A DNA stretch of 64,000 nucleotides from JALHFZ01 sp963674625 (GCA_963674625.2 CAXXXO010000004.1:1240001-1304000); one strand, 5' to 3'; positions 32,757 to 41,953 are shown, counted from the stretch's first letter. Translations and numbers: made by a program. The notes: generated by a model from the letters alone, not told the origin.

Positions 32757-33554
32757 CTACACCTCCCTCCGGGGGCCGAGAAGGGCGAGTATTTCGTCCA
32801 GGACTCCCGGCAGATCGTCTGCGGCGGAGATTTTTTTCCCCGACCGGGTGATCTGGGGATAGGATACCCGGACCACTTTCGTCGGCGACCCCGCAAGACC
32901 GAGGCATTCGCCGGAAAGAGAAATATCCTCTGCACCCAGAACGGAGAGGTCCGCCTTCTTCGCTTCCATTTTTCCCCTGAGCGTGCAGAGCCGGGGAACG
33001 TTGATCTCCTTCACCACCGAGAGCAGGGCGGGCAGAAGAGTCCTCACCCGTTCATGTCCTCCCTCCACCGCCCGATGAACGACGATGGTCCCGCCGCCGA
33101 GAAATTCAACCGAACTGACGAAGGTCAAAACGGAATATCCCAGAATTCTTCCCACTGCCGGCCCCACCTGTCCGGTTTCGCCGTCCGTGGCTCGTTCGCC
33201 TGTGAGGACGAGGTCAAAGTTCCCCCTTTTCTGAAGTCCTGCCGCAAGGGTCCTGGCGGTCGCCAGTGTATCTGACCCGGCGAATTTCCTGTCGGAGAGA
33301 AGCACTCCCCGGTCGCACCCCATGGCCAGGGCAGAACGGACCGCCTTCTCCGCTCCCCGGGGGCCCATGGAGACAACGGTGATCTCCGTCTCGTCCCCCA
33401 GGCGTTCTTTCATCCGGACGGCCTCCTCGACGGCATGGAGATCGAGGGGATTCAGTTCGGCCTCGATCCCTTCCCGGATCATGGTTCCCGTCGACTCGTC
33501 GATCTTCACGTTTTCCGTCGCGGGAACCTGCTTCACCAATACCGCAATTCGCAC
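32757..33554 (-). CDS. etfB: Electron transfer flavoprotein beta subunit (EtfB/LctB-like)
   Basis: A 265-residue EtfB starting with MRIAVLVKQVPATENVKID, the usual family opening. It has NPLDLHAVEEAVRMKE (about 35-50), VVSMGPRGAEKAVRSALAMGCDRGVLLSD and the family segment VLTGERATDGETGQVGPAVGRILG (about 116-139), which lines the AMP/FAD site. The length and DGETGQVG loop suit the second-flavin site of bifurcating Etf proteins, but that needs modelling. It is the first gene of the minus-strand etfB-etfA-dehydrogenase operon. Confidence 0.93.
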   Translation of the reverse strand: MRIAVLVKQVPATENVKIDESTGTMIREGIEAELNPLDLHAVEEAVRMKERLGDETEITVVSMGPRGAEKAVRSALAMGCDRGVLLSDRKFAGSDTLATARTLAAGLQKRGNFDLVLTGERATDGETGQVGPAVGRILGYSVLTFVSSVEFLGGGTIVVHRAVEGGHERVRTLLPALLSVVKEINVPRLCTLRGKMEAKKADLSVLGAEDISLSGECLGLAGSPTKVVRVSYPQITRSGKKISAADDLPGVLDEILALLGPRREV

Positions 33555-33766
33555 GGAAACACCTCCATAAGGAAAAATGAATAAGAATATATTCTACTAT
33601 AAAATTTCCTCAATAGAACCTGTTTATTATTTTGGGAAAATAATCGAAAAAACCGGCCCCCTTCCCGGGGTAGGGAAAAAGGAGCTTCAGTTCACGTCAA
33701 GTTTTCTGGCAGAGCTTTCCTGAGAAGTCTTCGCAGATGGCGCTTCCATGCCCCGTGATTGGAATA

Positions 33767-33802
33767 TAAATTCGGGAGCCTGAGATGGGGCTCCCGAATT
33801 TA
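33767..33802 (-). terminator. Terminator after the GH81 gene
   Basis: A 14-bp stem (33767-33780 with 33789-33802) and 8-nt loop, 47 bp after the GH81 stop, A/T-rich at both ends, so it can work in either direction. The rest of the 33555-33848 gap is A/T-rich upstream sequence of etfB with no firm promoter call. Confidence 0.8.
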
Positions 33803-33848
33803 TTAACTTAAGACAGCTATTTTTCAATGGTAGACCCCGGTTTTTCGT

Positions 33849-36800
33849 TTAGAACAGGAAGAGGGCGGGAAGGAAGAGCCAGAGCATCCCGGGCCGGAAA
33901 GCTCCGGAGCGACATCCGCCTCCGCTTCCGGTGTTTTCCGTCTCCATGGCATAGCCGAGGGGCGGGATTGTCAGGGTCTTGTCGTCGGCGAAGCGTATCG
34001 TCAGGGGCGACGAATTGGGGTTGTAGGCCGTATAGACCGTCTGGAAGCCGTCGCGGCTGCTGAAGCTGGCGGCCGATATGTGGTCTGCGTCATTCTCCGG
34101 ATGAAGAGCCAATCCCGAAGACAGAAGAGATTTGATCCACCAGTAGACGGCTCCCCTGGAGGTATCCTGGAGGAGGAGATTGTCGAAGGTCGGTGTCGGG
34201 ATCTCCCACTGCATTCTCCAGCCGTCGAGAGGAGAGACGCCTTTGTCCGAAGGCGTGATGAGCGCGAGAGGGTCCTTCGTATAGTTTTTGGTCATGGCTT
34301 CGAGCATGATCAGCTTGTCCTTGTTGCTCGGGGACGTGCCGCCGTCCCCGAGTTTCGGCAGATCGTTTTCGAGATATCCCTTGACGAGAGCGTCGGCGTT
34401 GCCCTTAGTCGTTCCGAGATAGAGGGACGACCCGGTGAGCGGAAGAATCTGAATGCCGAGCTTGAGCAGGGGAGGGTTGCCGAAGTCAGTCTGATAGGTC
34501 ATCTCGTTCTGATTGATCTGGGAGACCATGGAGGGCACGTAAGGCGCAGGCACCTGGGCCGATTTGACCGAATACTGCCGGAAGCTCAGGCGGGGCTTGA
34601 ACAGGGCGTCGTCGGTGAAACCGAACCAGTACATTTCCGCCGCATTCACTTCGGAGGCGAACATATAGCCTGCCCATCGCTCGAGGTCCACATTATCGGT
34701 GTTTTCCGGATAGTTCAGCTGGGCCCAGAGCAGAAGGGCCGCCCATGCCTGAATCGCCTCGGGAGTGGATTCCTGCTGGCCTCCCTGGTTGCCCCGGGAG
34801 GATCCGCTGGCCCAGGAATGTCCCGCATAGGGGCTGAAATGGCGGAGGAAGGGGAAATCAGGTTCGCTGCCCTTTCCGGTGCGGCTGATATTGGCGATGT
34901 CCCTGATAAGAAGCTGCACCATGGGCCCGTAGGCGGCGGCCCACCCCTTGTTCGCAGGGTCGGTCGGGTGGGTTTTCTCCCACCTGGCCAGCTCCGCCGC
35001 CGTCTTGATGAAATAGCCGTAGTGGAAATGGTGGTCGTTGAGCAGGCTGTCTGCGGCGAAGCCGTCCTCCGGCGTGGAGATCAGCGAACCCCATCGGGCA
35101 TCGTAGTAAAAGACATGCTGAGCCGCGTTCTTCAGGGTCTTTCCGTCGCTCAGGGTGGCCGTCATCCAGTCGGCCATGGCTTTCTCCACGGCGCTGTAGA
35201 TTTTCCGGGCAGCCTCGTCCACCCCTGCCGGGTCGGTGGCCTTGTCCCGGATCATCTCCGCCACGGGCAGCAGCATGGCCAGCCGGTGCATCTGCTGGGC
35301 CCCGAAGTAGCTGCCCTGGGAGAGGAAACGGGGATTCTGCGACTCCAGAGCCTGGCGCAGGTAGCCGGCCATCCTGTCCGCTTCGGTCTTGTCGGGAACA
35401 TGCACCAGCGCAGGCAGACAGGGAGGAATCTCCAGCTCGTTCACAAAGGAATTTCCCGACGAGAGCATCATGGGTCCCTTCAATGTGGGCCAGCTCCATC
35501 CTTGGGCCCAGGATGCCGCCGGGGTCTGCTTCAGTGCCTTATCGAGAAGGGAAACCTTTTTCTGGCCGAGGTACTGATGGGGGTAGAGGGCAGAAAGGGG
35601 GGCATCCGCAGGAACCGGTTCCGTTCCCGCAGGAGCTGTCGTAAAGGCATAGGTCACTATCATGTCGGCACCCTCCGCAGAGGGTGCGTATACAGGACTG
35701 ACCCTGGTGTCCGTGACCTCTGCGAAGGCATAGGGAGCGAAATAGGCCAGCAGTGCCCGGATCTCAGTTTCGTCCGGCTCGTCATAGATTCCCTTTCCTG
35801 CGGGGTAGGGAAGCACCGCTGCTGAATAGCGGTTTCCCGCAGAGCAGACGGCCGTATTCAAAACGTTCCTGGTTTCCAGGGTGTTGGCGGTCCAGGTCAC
35901 TCCCCCGTCGGAGACGGTGGAGCCCGCAGTGGTCGGCCAGGCCGGTTCGGCAGAGCCGCTCGTTCCGGTCCCTCCGGCGGTATAGAAAAAGCCGTTGCCT
36001 GTCAGAGGCTCCACGGGATTCCCGGGCGAATAGGCGTGAGAGGCCTGCCACTTGGGAAAGGGTCCCCGCTTTTCACTGTTGTACTGGGTGTCCGTCATCT
36101 CCCAGGTCGAGCCTGAAGGGCCAAAAACGCCATAGACTGTGTAGGTGGAGTAGGCTGCCGCCCCTGCCGGTGCTGAAGGAGAGCCGTAGGGAACCTTGTT
36201 GACTACGGCGAAGGCATTCGCGCCGATTTTCTGGTCTTTCGCCATTCCGGCGTTGAGGGGAAAACTCGCGCCCGAGAGGGGGATGACCTTTCCCACGTTC
36301 CATGTGCGGAAGGTCACCTGGGGCTGGCCGGCTGTTGTCTTCACGAGAAGAAAGGGTGAACCCGCCCCTGCCGTCACATTCAGGGTTTCGGCTTTCGACG
36401 GCGCGGAGAGAGAGAAGTTCACGAACCAGTCGCTCCACCCCGTGACCTTCACGTCTCTGTAGGCGGCGGCATTCCACCCCGCTGAGGTAGAGCCCAGGTA
36501 CATATCCTGATCGAAGAAGGCGTTGAAGTAGGGGGAGATGCCCTTGCCGCCGTGGGCGGAATCGCCGATCACTTCAAGCATGAACCCCGCGCCGGCGGTG
36601 AGAACGCCGTTTTTCACCGCCGCCCGCTGGCTGTCGGGGATGTTGAGCGAAACCGCCAGCCCCCCCCATTGGGGCTGAAAAACAAGGGGTTCGCTGAAAA
36701 CTTCCCAGGAAATAGCCTTCATGGGATCGAGAGCCGCCGGGTCGGGGAGGTCATGGGGATCAAGCCAGGCGAGAGGGGTCCACCAGTCGCTCGTGGGGGC

Positions 36801-37046
36801 TTTCCTCTTGTCGGGGATATTCACGTTCGGAGCGATCGCGGGAGGAACCGCAGTGACAGTGCCGCTGTCGCCGCCGGGATCTGCGTCGGAATGCTTCCCC
36901 GGGGCGGGAACGGCGAGGGCGTAGCTGCCGCTGCCTCCTCCGGGAGGGGAAGCCCATTCCGGCAGAGCGCTTGCTGCCGAAGAGAGAAACAGGAAGAATA
37001 AAACGGCCGAAAGGCAGAAAGTACGGCGATTGAAATAAAGCCCCAT
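33849..37046 (-). CDS. Surface-sorted GH81 endo-beta-1,3-glucanase with Synergist-CTERM
   Basis: A 1065-residue exported glycoside hydrolase. A signal peptide (core about 8-26, ASA cleavage) precedes a linker and a GH81 catalytic unit. Visible GH81 signatures are LNDHHFHYGYFIKTAAEL with the acid Asp D671, FSPYAGHSWASGSSRGNQGGQQES, and the catalytic Glu pair QESTPEA (E759, E763). An insertion near residues 330-390 resembles a small carbohydrate-binding beta module (GNPVEPLTGNGFFY, TVSDGGVTWTA). The C-terminus is GSGGGCRSGAF plus a hydrophobic helix, the Synergist-CTERM pattern although its basic tail is minimal. The frame opens at 37103; ATG 37046 fits the signal peptide best. It cleaves beta-1,3-glucans such as laminarin, curdlan or yeast wall glucan. 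Confidence 0.88.
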   Translation of the reverse strand: MGLYFNRRTFCLSAVLFFLFLSSAASALPEWASPPGGGSGSYALAVPAPGKHSDADPGGDSGTVTAVPPAIAPNVNIPDKRKAPTSDWWTPLAWLDPHDLPDPAALDPMKAISWEVFSEPLVFQPQWGGLAVSLNIPDSQRAAVKNGVLTAGAGFMLEVIGDSAHGGKGISPYFNAFFDQDMYLGSTSAGWNAAAYRDVKVTGWSDWFVNFSLSAPSKAETLNVTAGAGSPFLLVKTTAGQPQVTFRTWNVGKVIPLSGASFPLNAGMAKDQKIGANAFAVVNKVPYGSPSAPAGAAAYSTYTVYGVFGPSGSTWEMTDTQYNSEKRGPFPKWQASHAYSPGNPVEPLTGNGFFYTAGGTGTSGSAEPAWPTTAGSTVSDGGVTWTANTLETRNVLNTAVCSAGNRYSAAVLPYPAGKGIYDEPDETEIRALLAYFAPYAFAEVTDTRVSPVYAPSAEGADMIVTYAFTTAPAGTEPVPADAPLSALYPHQYLGQKKVSLLDKALKQTPAASWAQGWSWPTLKGPMMLSSGNSFVNELEIPPCLPALVHVPDKTEADRMAGYLRQALESQNPRFLSQGSYFGAQQMHRLAMLLPVAEMIRDKATDPAGVDEAARKIYSAVEKAMADWMTATLSDGKTLKNAAQHVFYYDARWGSLISTPEDGFAADSLLNDHHFHYGYFIKTAAELARWEKTHPTDPANKGWAAAYGPMVQLLIRDIANISRTGKGSEPDFPFLRHFSPYAGHSWASGSSRGNQGGQQESTPEAIQAWAALLLWAQLNYPENTDNVDLERWAGYMFASEVNAAEMYWFGFTDDALFKPRLSFRQYSVKSAQVPAPYVPSMVSQINQNEMTYQTDFGNPPLLKLGIQILPLTGSSLYLGTTKGNADALVKGYLENDLPKLGDGGTSPSNKDKLIMLEAMTKNYTKDPLALITPSDKGVSPLDGWRMQWEIPTPTFDNLLLQDTSRGAVYWWIKSLLSSGLALHPENDADHISAASFSSRDGFQTVYTAYNPNSSPLTIRFADDKTLTIPPLGYAMETENTGSGGGCRSGAFRPGMLWLFLPALFLF

Positions 37047-37183
37047 CAAAATCACCACGCTTCCAAAAAATTTTGAAAATGCCCAACTCGCAGATATTAG
37101 CACCTTTTTTTTGCGTAGAAAAGATGTCTTGCGGAAAAAATTTTATTCGATGAGTTTTTTTCTTCTTTGTCCAGGGAGGCATG

Positions 37184-37214
37184 AAAAAAGAGAGCCCTTC
37201 GAAAAGGGGCTCTC
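37184..37214 (-). terminator. Terminator after the alpha/beta hydrolase gene
   Basis: GAGAGCCC (37190-37197) pairs with GGGCTCTC (37207-37214); on the minus strand it ends in a run of T. It lies 37 bp after the stop codon. Confidence 0.85.
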
Positions 37215-37250
37215 CATGCAAAACAACGGGTCTGTCCTGAGGGGCGGGTC

Positions 37251-38579
37251 TCAGCGGAACTGTTCGTCGAGCCAGTCGAGGGCGACCGCCCAGGAGAGCG
37301 GCATGTTGTCCAGCTGGCAATGGGCGTTGGCTCCGGAGTCCTTTTCGAAGATGCGAAGGATCGCCCGGGGTGCGGCCTCGGTGAATTTTCTTGCCTGGTT
37401 CGCAGGGACCTCCCCTTCCGCCTCACTCACCAGGCCGAGGACGGGGATGGCGAGGGACGCGAATTTTTCCTCCGGAATTCGGAAGAAGGAAAGGCCGTCG
37501 AGCCACGCCTTCACCGACGGTTTGCCGAAGCGGAGGCAGAGGGAGAGGAGGGAAAAACGATACTTCGGAGGCAGATCCTTTTCCGTCATGGCGGCGATCT
37601 CCTCCGTGGTGAGGTCATTTTTCCCGAACATGGCGACGTTCTCCGCCCCCATGGAAGCTGTTAAATATTCCTGAAGATCCGTCAGGGGAGAGTTGAGGAT
37701 CAGGGCGCCGAGCCGGGGCTCCCCCAGAGCGCCGCTGAGGGCGAAATACCCGCCGAGGCTCGCTCCGTAGAGGGCGATCTGCTTCGGGTTCACCTCAGGG
37801 CGGGAGGAGAGAAAATTATAGATTGCCCGTATGACCGGTCCCAGGTCGGGGACGAAGGCCGAATCTGGATGGAAGCGCCGTTTTCCCGCCTGGCCCGGGC
37901 CCTCGAAGAGCAGGACATTGTACCCTCTCTCGAGGGCGGCCTTTCCGACGGCGAAATACATCTCCTCGGCAGTGCCGTCGAAACCGCTCTGGGCCATGAG
38001 GGTTTTTCGCTTTTCTCCCTTCTTCCCCGGAGTGATGAAGTAGCCGGGGTAGAAGTCCCCTTCCTTACCCGCCGGGATGAAGACGCTCTCCGCCCTCCAG
38101 GGGGAGAGGTCCATCGCCTTCAGGAAGACCTCCCGGCATTTCATCCCCCAGGCCCTGGGCTCGGCCGAAAGGGGGTCGCCGTAATATTCGGCGGCCCGGT
38201 AATAGGCAGCGGACCGCAGAAGGCTCTCACCGGCGCTTACGGAATGTCCCCGCTCCTGCCGGTCGAGCCCGTCCTTCTCCACCCTTTCCGCGAGGGAGAG
38301 AAAGGCATAGCACCACGAAGCGGGGTGCCCGTCCTTTATATTCTCCGCGGCGGTGAAAATTTCCCCCACCGTTCCTCCTCCCGCCACGTCGGCGCATATC
38401 CCCCGGAGGAGCTGAAAATCCATCTCCTTTTCCTGGAAACGGAACAGACGAATCCCCCCGCGGGAGAGTTCCCTGGTTTCGTCTCCATCTTTTTCCGTCT
38501 TTTCGGCTGCGGAAGCCGAAAAACATCCGAAGAAAAAGAATGCCATGGCCATTCCGATCACGAAGGCACTATATTTCAT
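37251..38579 (-). CDS. Exported alpha/beta hydrolase (FrsA/DHPON-hydrolase-like)
   Basis: A 442-residue hydrolase with a signal peptide (hydrophobic stretch about 6-22, FSASAA cleavage). The helical N-terminal part (about 60-170) and the core resemble the FrsA / 2,6-dihydroxypseudooxynicotine-hydrolase branch. The nucleophile elbow is GASLGGYFALSG (Ser about 275), the oxyanion region is QSGFDGTAEEMYF, the acid is probably the Asp or Glu after IPVLGLVSEAEGE, and the final His is in SGANAHCQLDN. The C-C or ester bond it cuts cannot be told. It overlaps nudC by 4 bp, so both are translated from one message despite different locations. Confidence 0.82.
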   Translation of the reverse strand: MKYSAFVIGMAMAFFFFGCFSASAAEKTEKDGDETRELSRGGIRLFRFQEKEMDFQLLRGICADVAGGGTVGEIFTAAENIKDGHPASWCYAFLSLAERVEKDGLDRQERGHSVSAGESLLRSAAYYRAAEYYGDPLSAEPRAWGMKCREVFLKAMDLSPWRAESVFIPAGKEGDFYPGYFITPGKKGEKRKTLMAQSGFDGTAEEMYFAVGKAALERGYNVLLFEGPGQAGKRRFHPDSAFVPDLGPVIRAIYNFLSSRPEVNPKQIALYGASLGGYFALSGALGEPRLGALILNSPLTDLQEYLTASMGAENVAMFGKNDLTTEEIAAMTEKDLPPKYRFSLLSLCLRFGKPSVKAWLDGLSFFRIPEEKFASLAIPVLGLVSEAEGEVPANQARKFTEAAPRAILRIFEKDSGANAHCQLDNMPLSWAVALDWLDEQFR

Positions 38580-39388
38580 TCCTGAGCTCCTTTCTCATGA
38601 CGGGGATGCTGCACCCTGTCGAGCCATGAATTGATGAGCTGTCGCGAGATGCTGTTGGAGGGGGGCATATCCGGCAATGTCTCCGGCGTATACCACCCTG
38701 CGTCCTCGATCTCCTTGCCGTCGGGGGTGATCTCCCCCTCCTCCCAGCGGGCTGTGAACCCGACCATGAGGGAGTGGGGGAAGGGCCAGGGCTGGCTTCC
38801 GAAGTAGGCCACGTCCCTGACTTTTATCGAGACTTCCTCGAGGATCTCCCGCCGCACCGTCTCCTCCAGGCTCTCTCCGGGTTCGACGAAACCGGCCAGC
38901 ACACTGTACCGCCCCTTCGGAAAGTGAAAACTCCGGGCCAGGAGCAGTTTATCCTCCTTCGTCACCGCCACGATCACCGCCGGGGTGATGACGGGGTAGG
39001 AGAGGTACCCGCATTTTTCGCAGGCGAAGGCCCGGTTTTCGTCCCCCGGCACCATGGGGCCGCCGCACCGGGAGCAGAACCGGGAGCTCCGCTGCCAGTC
39101 CATGAACTGAAAGGCCGTCCCCGCCGACTGAAAGAGGAGGTCCCCGCCGAGCCCCCACAGCTCCCGCAGGCCAACCGGTTCGAACCCCCAGGGAACATCC
39201 TCTTCCGGGGGATACTCCCCCCACAGGTATCCTCCCCGGGCAGCCGACAGCTCTCCCCGGGACAGAAGCCGGTCGGCGAAGAGGGGGGTGTCCTCAGCCT
39301 TCGGAAGCGCGAAGGGGAACTTCGCCTTCACGAGCACCATGTCTTTCTGAAAGATCAGCCAGTCGCCCGGCATCAGTGAAATATCCAT
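38576..39388 (-). CDS. nudC: NADH pyrophosphatase NudC
   Basis: A 270-residue Nudix enzyme with the NudC layout: an N-terminal domain, a four-cysteine zinc ribbon CSRCGGP...CEKCGYLSYPVITPAVIV (about 115-140), and the Nudix box GFVEPGESLEETVRREILEEVSI (about 168-190) followed by YFGSQPWPFPHSLMVGF, the NudC SQPWPFPxS signature. It splits NADH into NMNH and AMP and can remove NAD caps from RNA. The frame opens at 39394 but that ATG touches the ribosome site; ATG 39388 has better spacing. Confidence 0.93.
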   Translation of the reverse strand: MDISLMPGDWLIFQKDMVLVKAKFPFALPKAEDTPLFADRLLSRGELSAARGGYLWGEYPPEEDVPWGFEPVGLRELWGLGGDLLFQSAGTAFQFMDWQRSSRFCSRCGGPMVPGDENRAFACEKCGYLSYPVITPAVIVAVTKEDKLLLARSFHFPKGRYSVLAGFVEPGESLEETVRREILEEVSIKVRDVAYFGSQPWPFPHSLMVGFTARWEEGEITPDGKEIEDAGWYTPETLPDMPPSNSISRQLINSWLDRVQHPRHEKGAQE

Positions 39389-39458
39389 GATCATCCTCTT
39401 TTCGGGTGAAGGAATAATTTCCCCTATTCTACCTGCATGGGTCTTTCTCCGGAAGGAG

Positions 39459-39480
39459 TATAATATGTCTGAATATTATA
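39459..39480. promoter_or_regulatory. Palindromic -10-like element between nudC and the metzincin gene
   Basis: TATAATAT (39459-39466) and ATATTATA (39473-39480) form a perfect 8-bp inverted repeat with a 6-bp centre. Each arm contains a -10-like hexamer, one per strand, so it may be overlapping divergent promoters or an operator. -35 boxes are poor. Confidence 0.45.
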
Positions 39481-39531
39481 TTTGCTTTTCCCGAGGGAAG
39501 GACAGTCGCTGCCGGAAAGGAGGAGGAGAAC

Positions 39532-41907
39532 ATGAGGAAATTGCGCACGGCCGGGATGCTTCTGCTCTCTTTTGTTCTGCTGCTGGTATGGGGGATTGGC
39601 GCTGGAGCGGCCAGGGATATCGAACTGCGGCTCGAAGAACTCGAGAAACGTATGGAGGACGCGGCGGGAAAGGGCATGTCCATCCCTTCGGATATGCTTG
39701 AAGAGCTCGAGGCTCTCCTGAAGGAGATTCAGGAGGGTGCGGAGGATGACGGGGAGCAGGAAGAGCCCGGGCGGGTAAGTGAAGCCCCTTTCACGGGGAC
39801 GATCGTGATTTCCAGGAACCTGAACGGATCTGCCCTTATACCCCGGGATCCGGTAAACTCCGGAGAGTCCGGAGGGACGGCAAGCTGGTCGGGAAGCAGT
39901 ACGGGCAGACTGACCGCCTTTATCACCGGCTCGGCGGAAATTCGTGATTCCGAGGGCAAGGTCATCGGCTATCAGCCGCTGGGGTATGTAACCGGACAGG
40001 TAGCTGAACGGGAAAGTATGTCCGCCAGGGGAGTTTCCGCCCTTTCCACCTATTCCGCATCTGACCGGGAGGATCATTCCTTTGCTCCCGGAGGAAGGGT
40101 GGACGGATGGTGCAGTCTTGCTCTCGATCCCGAGAAAGAGCGATACCGCCTGACCTTTCCCGCCCTCTCCCTCGGAAACGGAAAGGGAAAGACGGTCATA
40201 ACCATTGCGGCTGCAGGGACCCGGCAGGAAGTGCGGGAGCCCTGGGGCGGAGTGAGCCCGGAAATCTCCTGGAACGGACCCGGAGACCAGGCCGAAGAAA
40301 AAATGCGCTTTCGGCCGGGGAGTTCATCTCTCTCCGGCTTTGCGGTCTACACCATGCCTCCGGGAGGATTGGATACGGACGCCCTCCGGAAAGGGTACGG
40401 TTTTTTTCCTCCGGAACTTTCCTCCCTGAAGGGAGAAATACTGGCAGAATTCGGAGCGCTTGCAGACACTTTGGCCTCCTTTGCCGGGAAAACCCCCGGT
40501 CTCTACGGGGGAACCTGGAGGGTGAGCTGGAACCTTCAGATAGGTGAAGTTCCCGTGGAGGCGGAGCTTGAGACTGCAGGCGACTACGAACACTGGATGC
40601 CCGATGTCGCGGCAGGCATGGGAAGCACCCTGAGGGTAAAGGCGAAGATCGTCAAACCGGAAGGGCTCGAGGGAAAGTTCGTCTTCTCTCTTGAGGATGT
40701 GAGCACGGAGCCGGGAGAATGCTTAAATTCCCCTGCCGATGATCCGAAGGATGACCCCGATCTCTTTTTTTCGGCCCTGAGCGGAGAAGGAACGGCCATA
40801 CTCGATGAAGGGCAGCGGGCCGAGACGAAGGATGACGCGAACGAGGCGGAGGTGGTTGTATCGGCACGGGATTTCGGAGCCTGCGGAAGGATTTCCGCCC
40901 TTGTCACGGTGATGGTTGGAGGGAAGGAGACGGAGGTACGGGCGGTCTTCAAGAAAACCGGCGAGCCGTGGGTGACCCTTCCGAGGGATGAAAACGGCAA
41001 TTCCGTCGCTGACGCGTGGGAGGAGAGCCATGGAATATACCCTTCTGCCGGGGACGGGGATGATGAGTGCGAACCATCGGGCAAGGCCGCCGGAGACGGT
41101 CTGTCCGTCTACGAGGAATATCGGGGCCTTATGGTGAAGGGGGCCCACAGGCGACTCGATCCGAAGAAAAAGGACCTCTGCATCCATGATCCGTACGGCC
41201 TTGCGGAAAGGGCGGATTTCGGCGGAGTGACCGGCCTGTCCGTTCACTATCTGACCGAAGAGGAGGGGCACTGCAGCGGCGGGGGAAGGGACCGGGTGGT
41301 CAATTTCAACGATGGCCGGCACCACCTGATCGACCAGCATTGCCTGTGGATCAAAAAGGATTCCCTCCCCGCTCCCGATCGCTTCAACTGGGGCGCCTGC
41401 GAGGGAGGGGACGAGATAGGCCCCCCCCGGACCGCGGATCGCTATGTAAATGTCTTTGTTGACCAGATACGGGCGGATATAACGAGAGTGTTTCATGCAA
41501 ACAGTCCCGAAATTACCAACACTCTCGGGCAGAGGGGGATCAAAGCCGACGCCCTCTGGCTTGAAAGTCAGGTCGCAGGGGCTGTGAGCATGGTCACCCT
41601 TCACGAGGGATGCCACGGGCTGGGCATCATCCATCACTACAAATCTCTCAGGATGACCCTTCCGAAGACGGAGGATATCGAAGAGGCCATCATGAAAGGT
41701 GACATCAACCCCTCCATGGGACAATTGAACTGCGTCATGCGGTATATCTGGGATGGGGGAAAGCATCCCCGCCTCTCTTTCCGGGGGGAGGACGAACTTC
41801 TCGACCTTCTTCTGGGAAGGCCCTGGCCCCATACCCTCTGTTCCACCCAGGACGACTGCCGGGGACAGATGCTGGTGAGCGACCGGGAGAAGGGGCAGGT
41901 TTTCTGA
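39532..41907 (+). CDS. Large secreted metzincin-like zinc metalloprotease candidate
   Basis: A 791-residue exported protein that I do not recognise as a named family. A signal peptide (core about 8-24) is followed by a short acidic coiled-coil stretch (about 28-85) and a long beta-rich middle region. Around residue 485, DENGNSVADAWEESHGI and GDGLSVYEEYRGL look like a calcium-binding thrombospondin-type-3/EF-like element. Near the C-terminus HEGCHGLGIIH (H691, E692, H695, H701) exactly fits the HExxHxxGxxH zinc motif of metzincins, and CVMRY (M736), 35 residues later, fits a Met-turn. This predicts a secreted zinc endopeptidase with its catalytic domain at the C-terminal end. It has no Synergist-CTERM signal. 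Ribosome site GGAGGAG. Confidence 0.75.
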   Translation: MRKLRTAGMLLLSFVLLLVWGIGAGAARDIELRLEELEKRMEDAAGKGMSIPSDMLEELEALLKEIQEGAEDDGEQEEPGRVSEAPFTGTIVISRNLNGSALIPRDPVNSGESGGTASWSGSSTGRLTAFITGSAEIRDSEGKVIGYQPLGYVTGQVAERESMSARGVSALSTYSASDREDHSFAPGGRVDGWCSLALDPEKERYRLTFPALSLGNGKGKTVITIAAAGTRQEVREPWGGVSPEISWNGPGDQAEEKMRFRPGSSSLSGFAVYTMPPGGLDTDALRKGYGFFPPELSSLKGEILAEFGALADTLASFAGKTPGLYGGTWRVSWNLQIGEVPVEAELETAGDYEHWMPDVAAGMGSTLRVKAKIVKPEGLEGKFVFSLEDVSTEPGECLNSPADDPKDDPDLFFSALSGEGTAILDEGQRAETKDDANEAEVVVSARDFGACGRISALVTVMVGGKETEVRAVFKKTGEPWVTLPRDENGNSVADAWEESHGIYPSAGDGDDECEPSGKAAGDGLSVYEEYRGLMVKGAHRRLDPKKKDLCIHDPYGLAERADFGGVTGLSVHYLTEEEGHCSGGGRDRVVNFNDGRHHLIDQHCLWIKKDSLPAPDRFNWGACEGGDEIGPPRTADRYVNVFVDQIRADITRVFHANSPEITNTLGQRGIKADALWLESQVAGAVSMVTLHEGCHGLGIIHHYKSLRMTLPKTEDIEEAIMKGDINPSMGQLNCVMRYIWDGGKHPRLSFRGEDELLDLLLGRPWPHTLCSTQDDCRGQMLVSDREKGQVF

Positions 41908-41953
41908 TCCCCCCAAACAGTGAGGCTCGCTCTCTTATTCGCCGCTGTACCGG

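Noticed and set aside
39532..41907. Synergist-CTERM signal on the metzincin-like protein
   Set aside because: The C-terminus is charged (SDREKGQVF) with no GGGC tract or hydrophobic helix.
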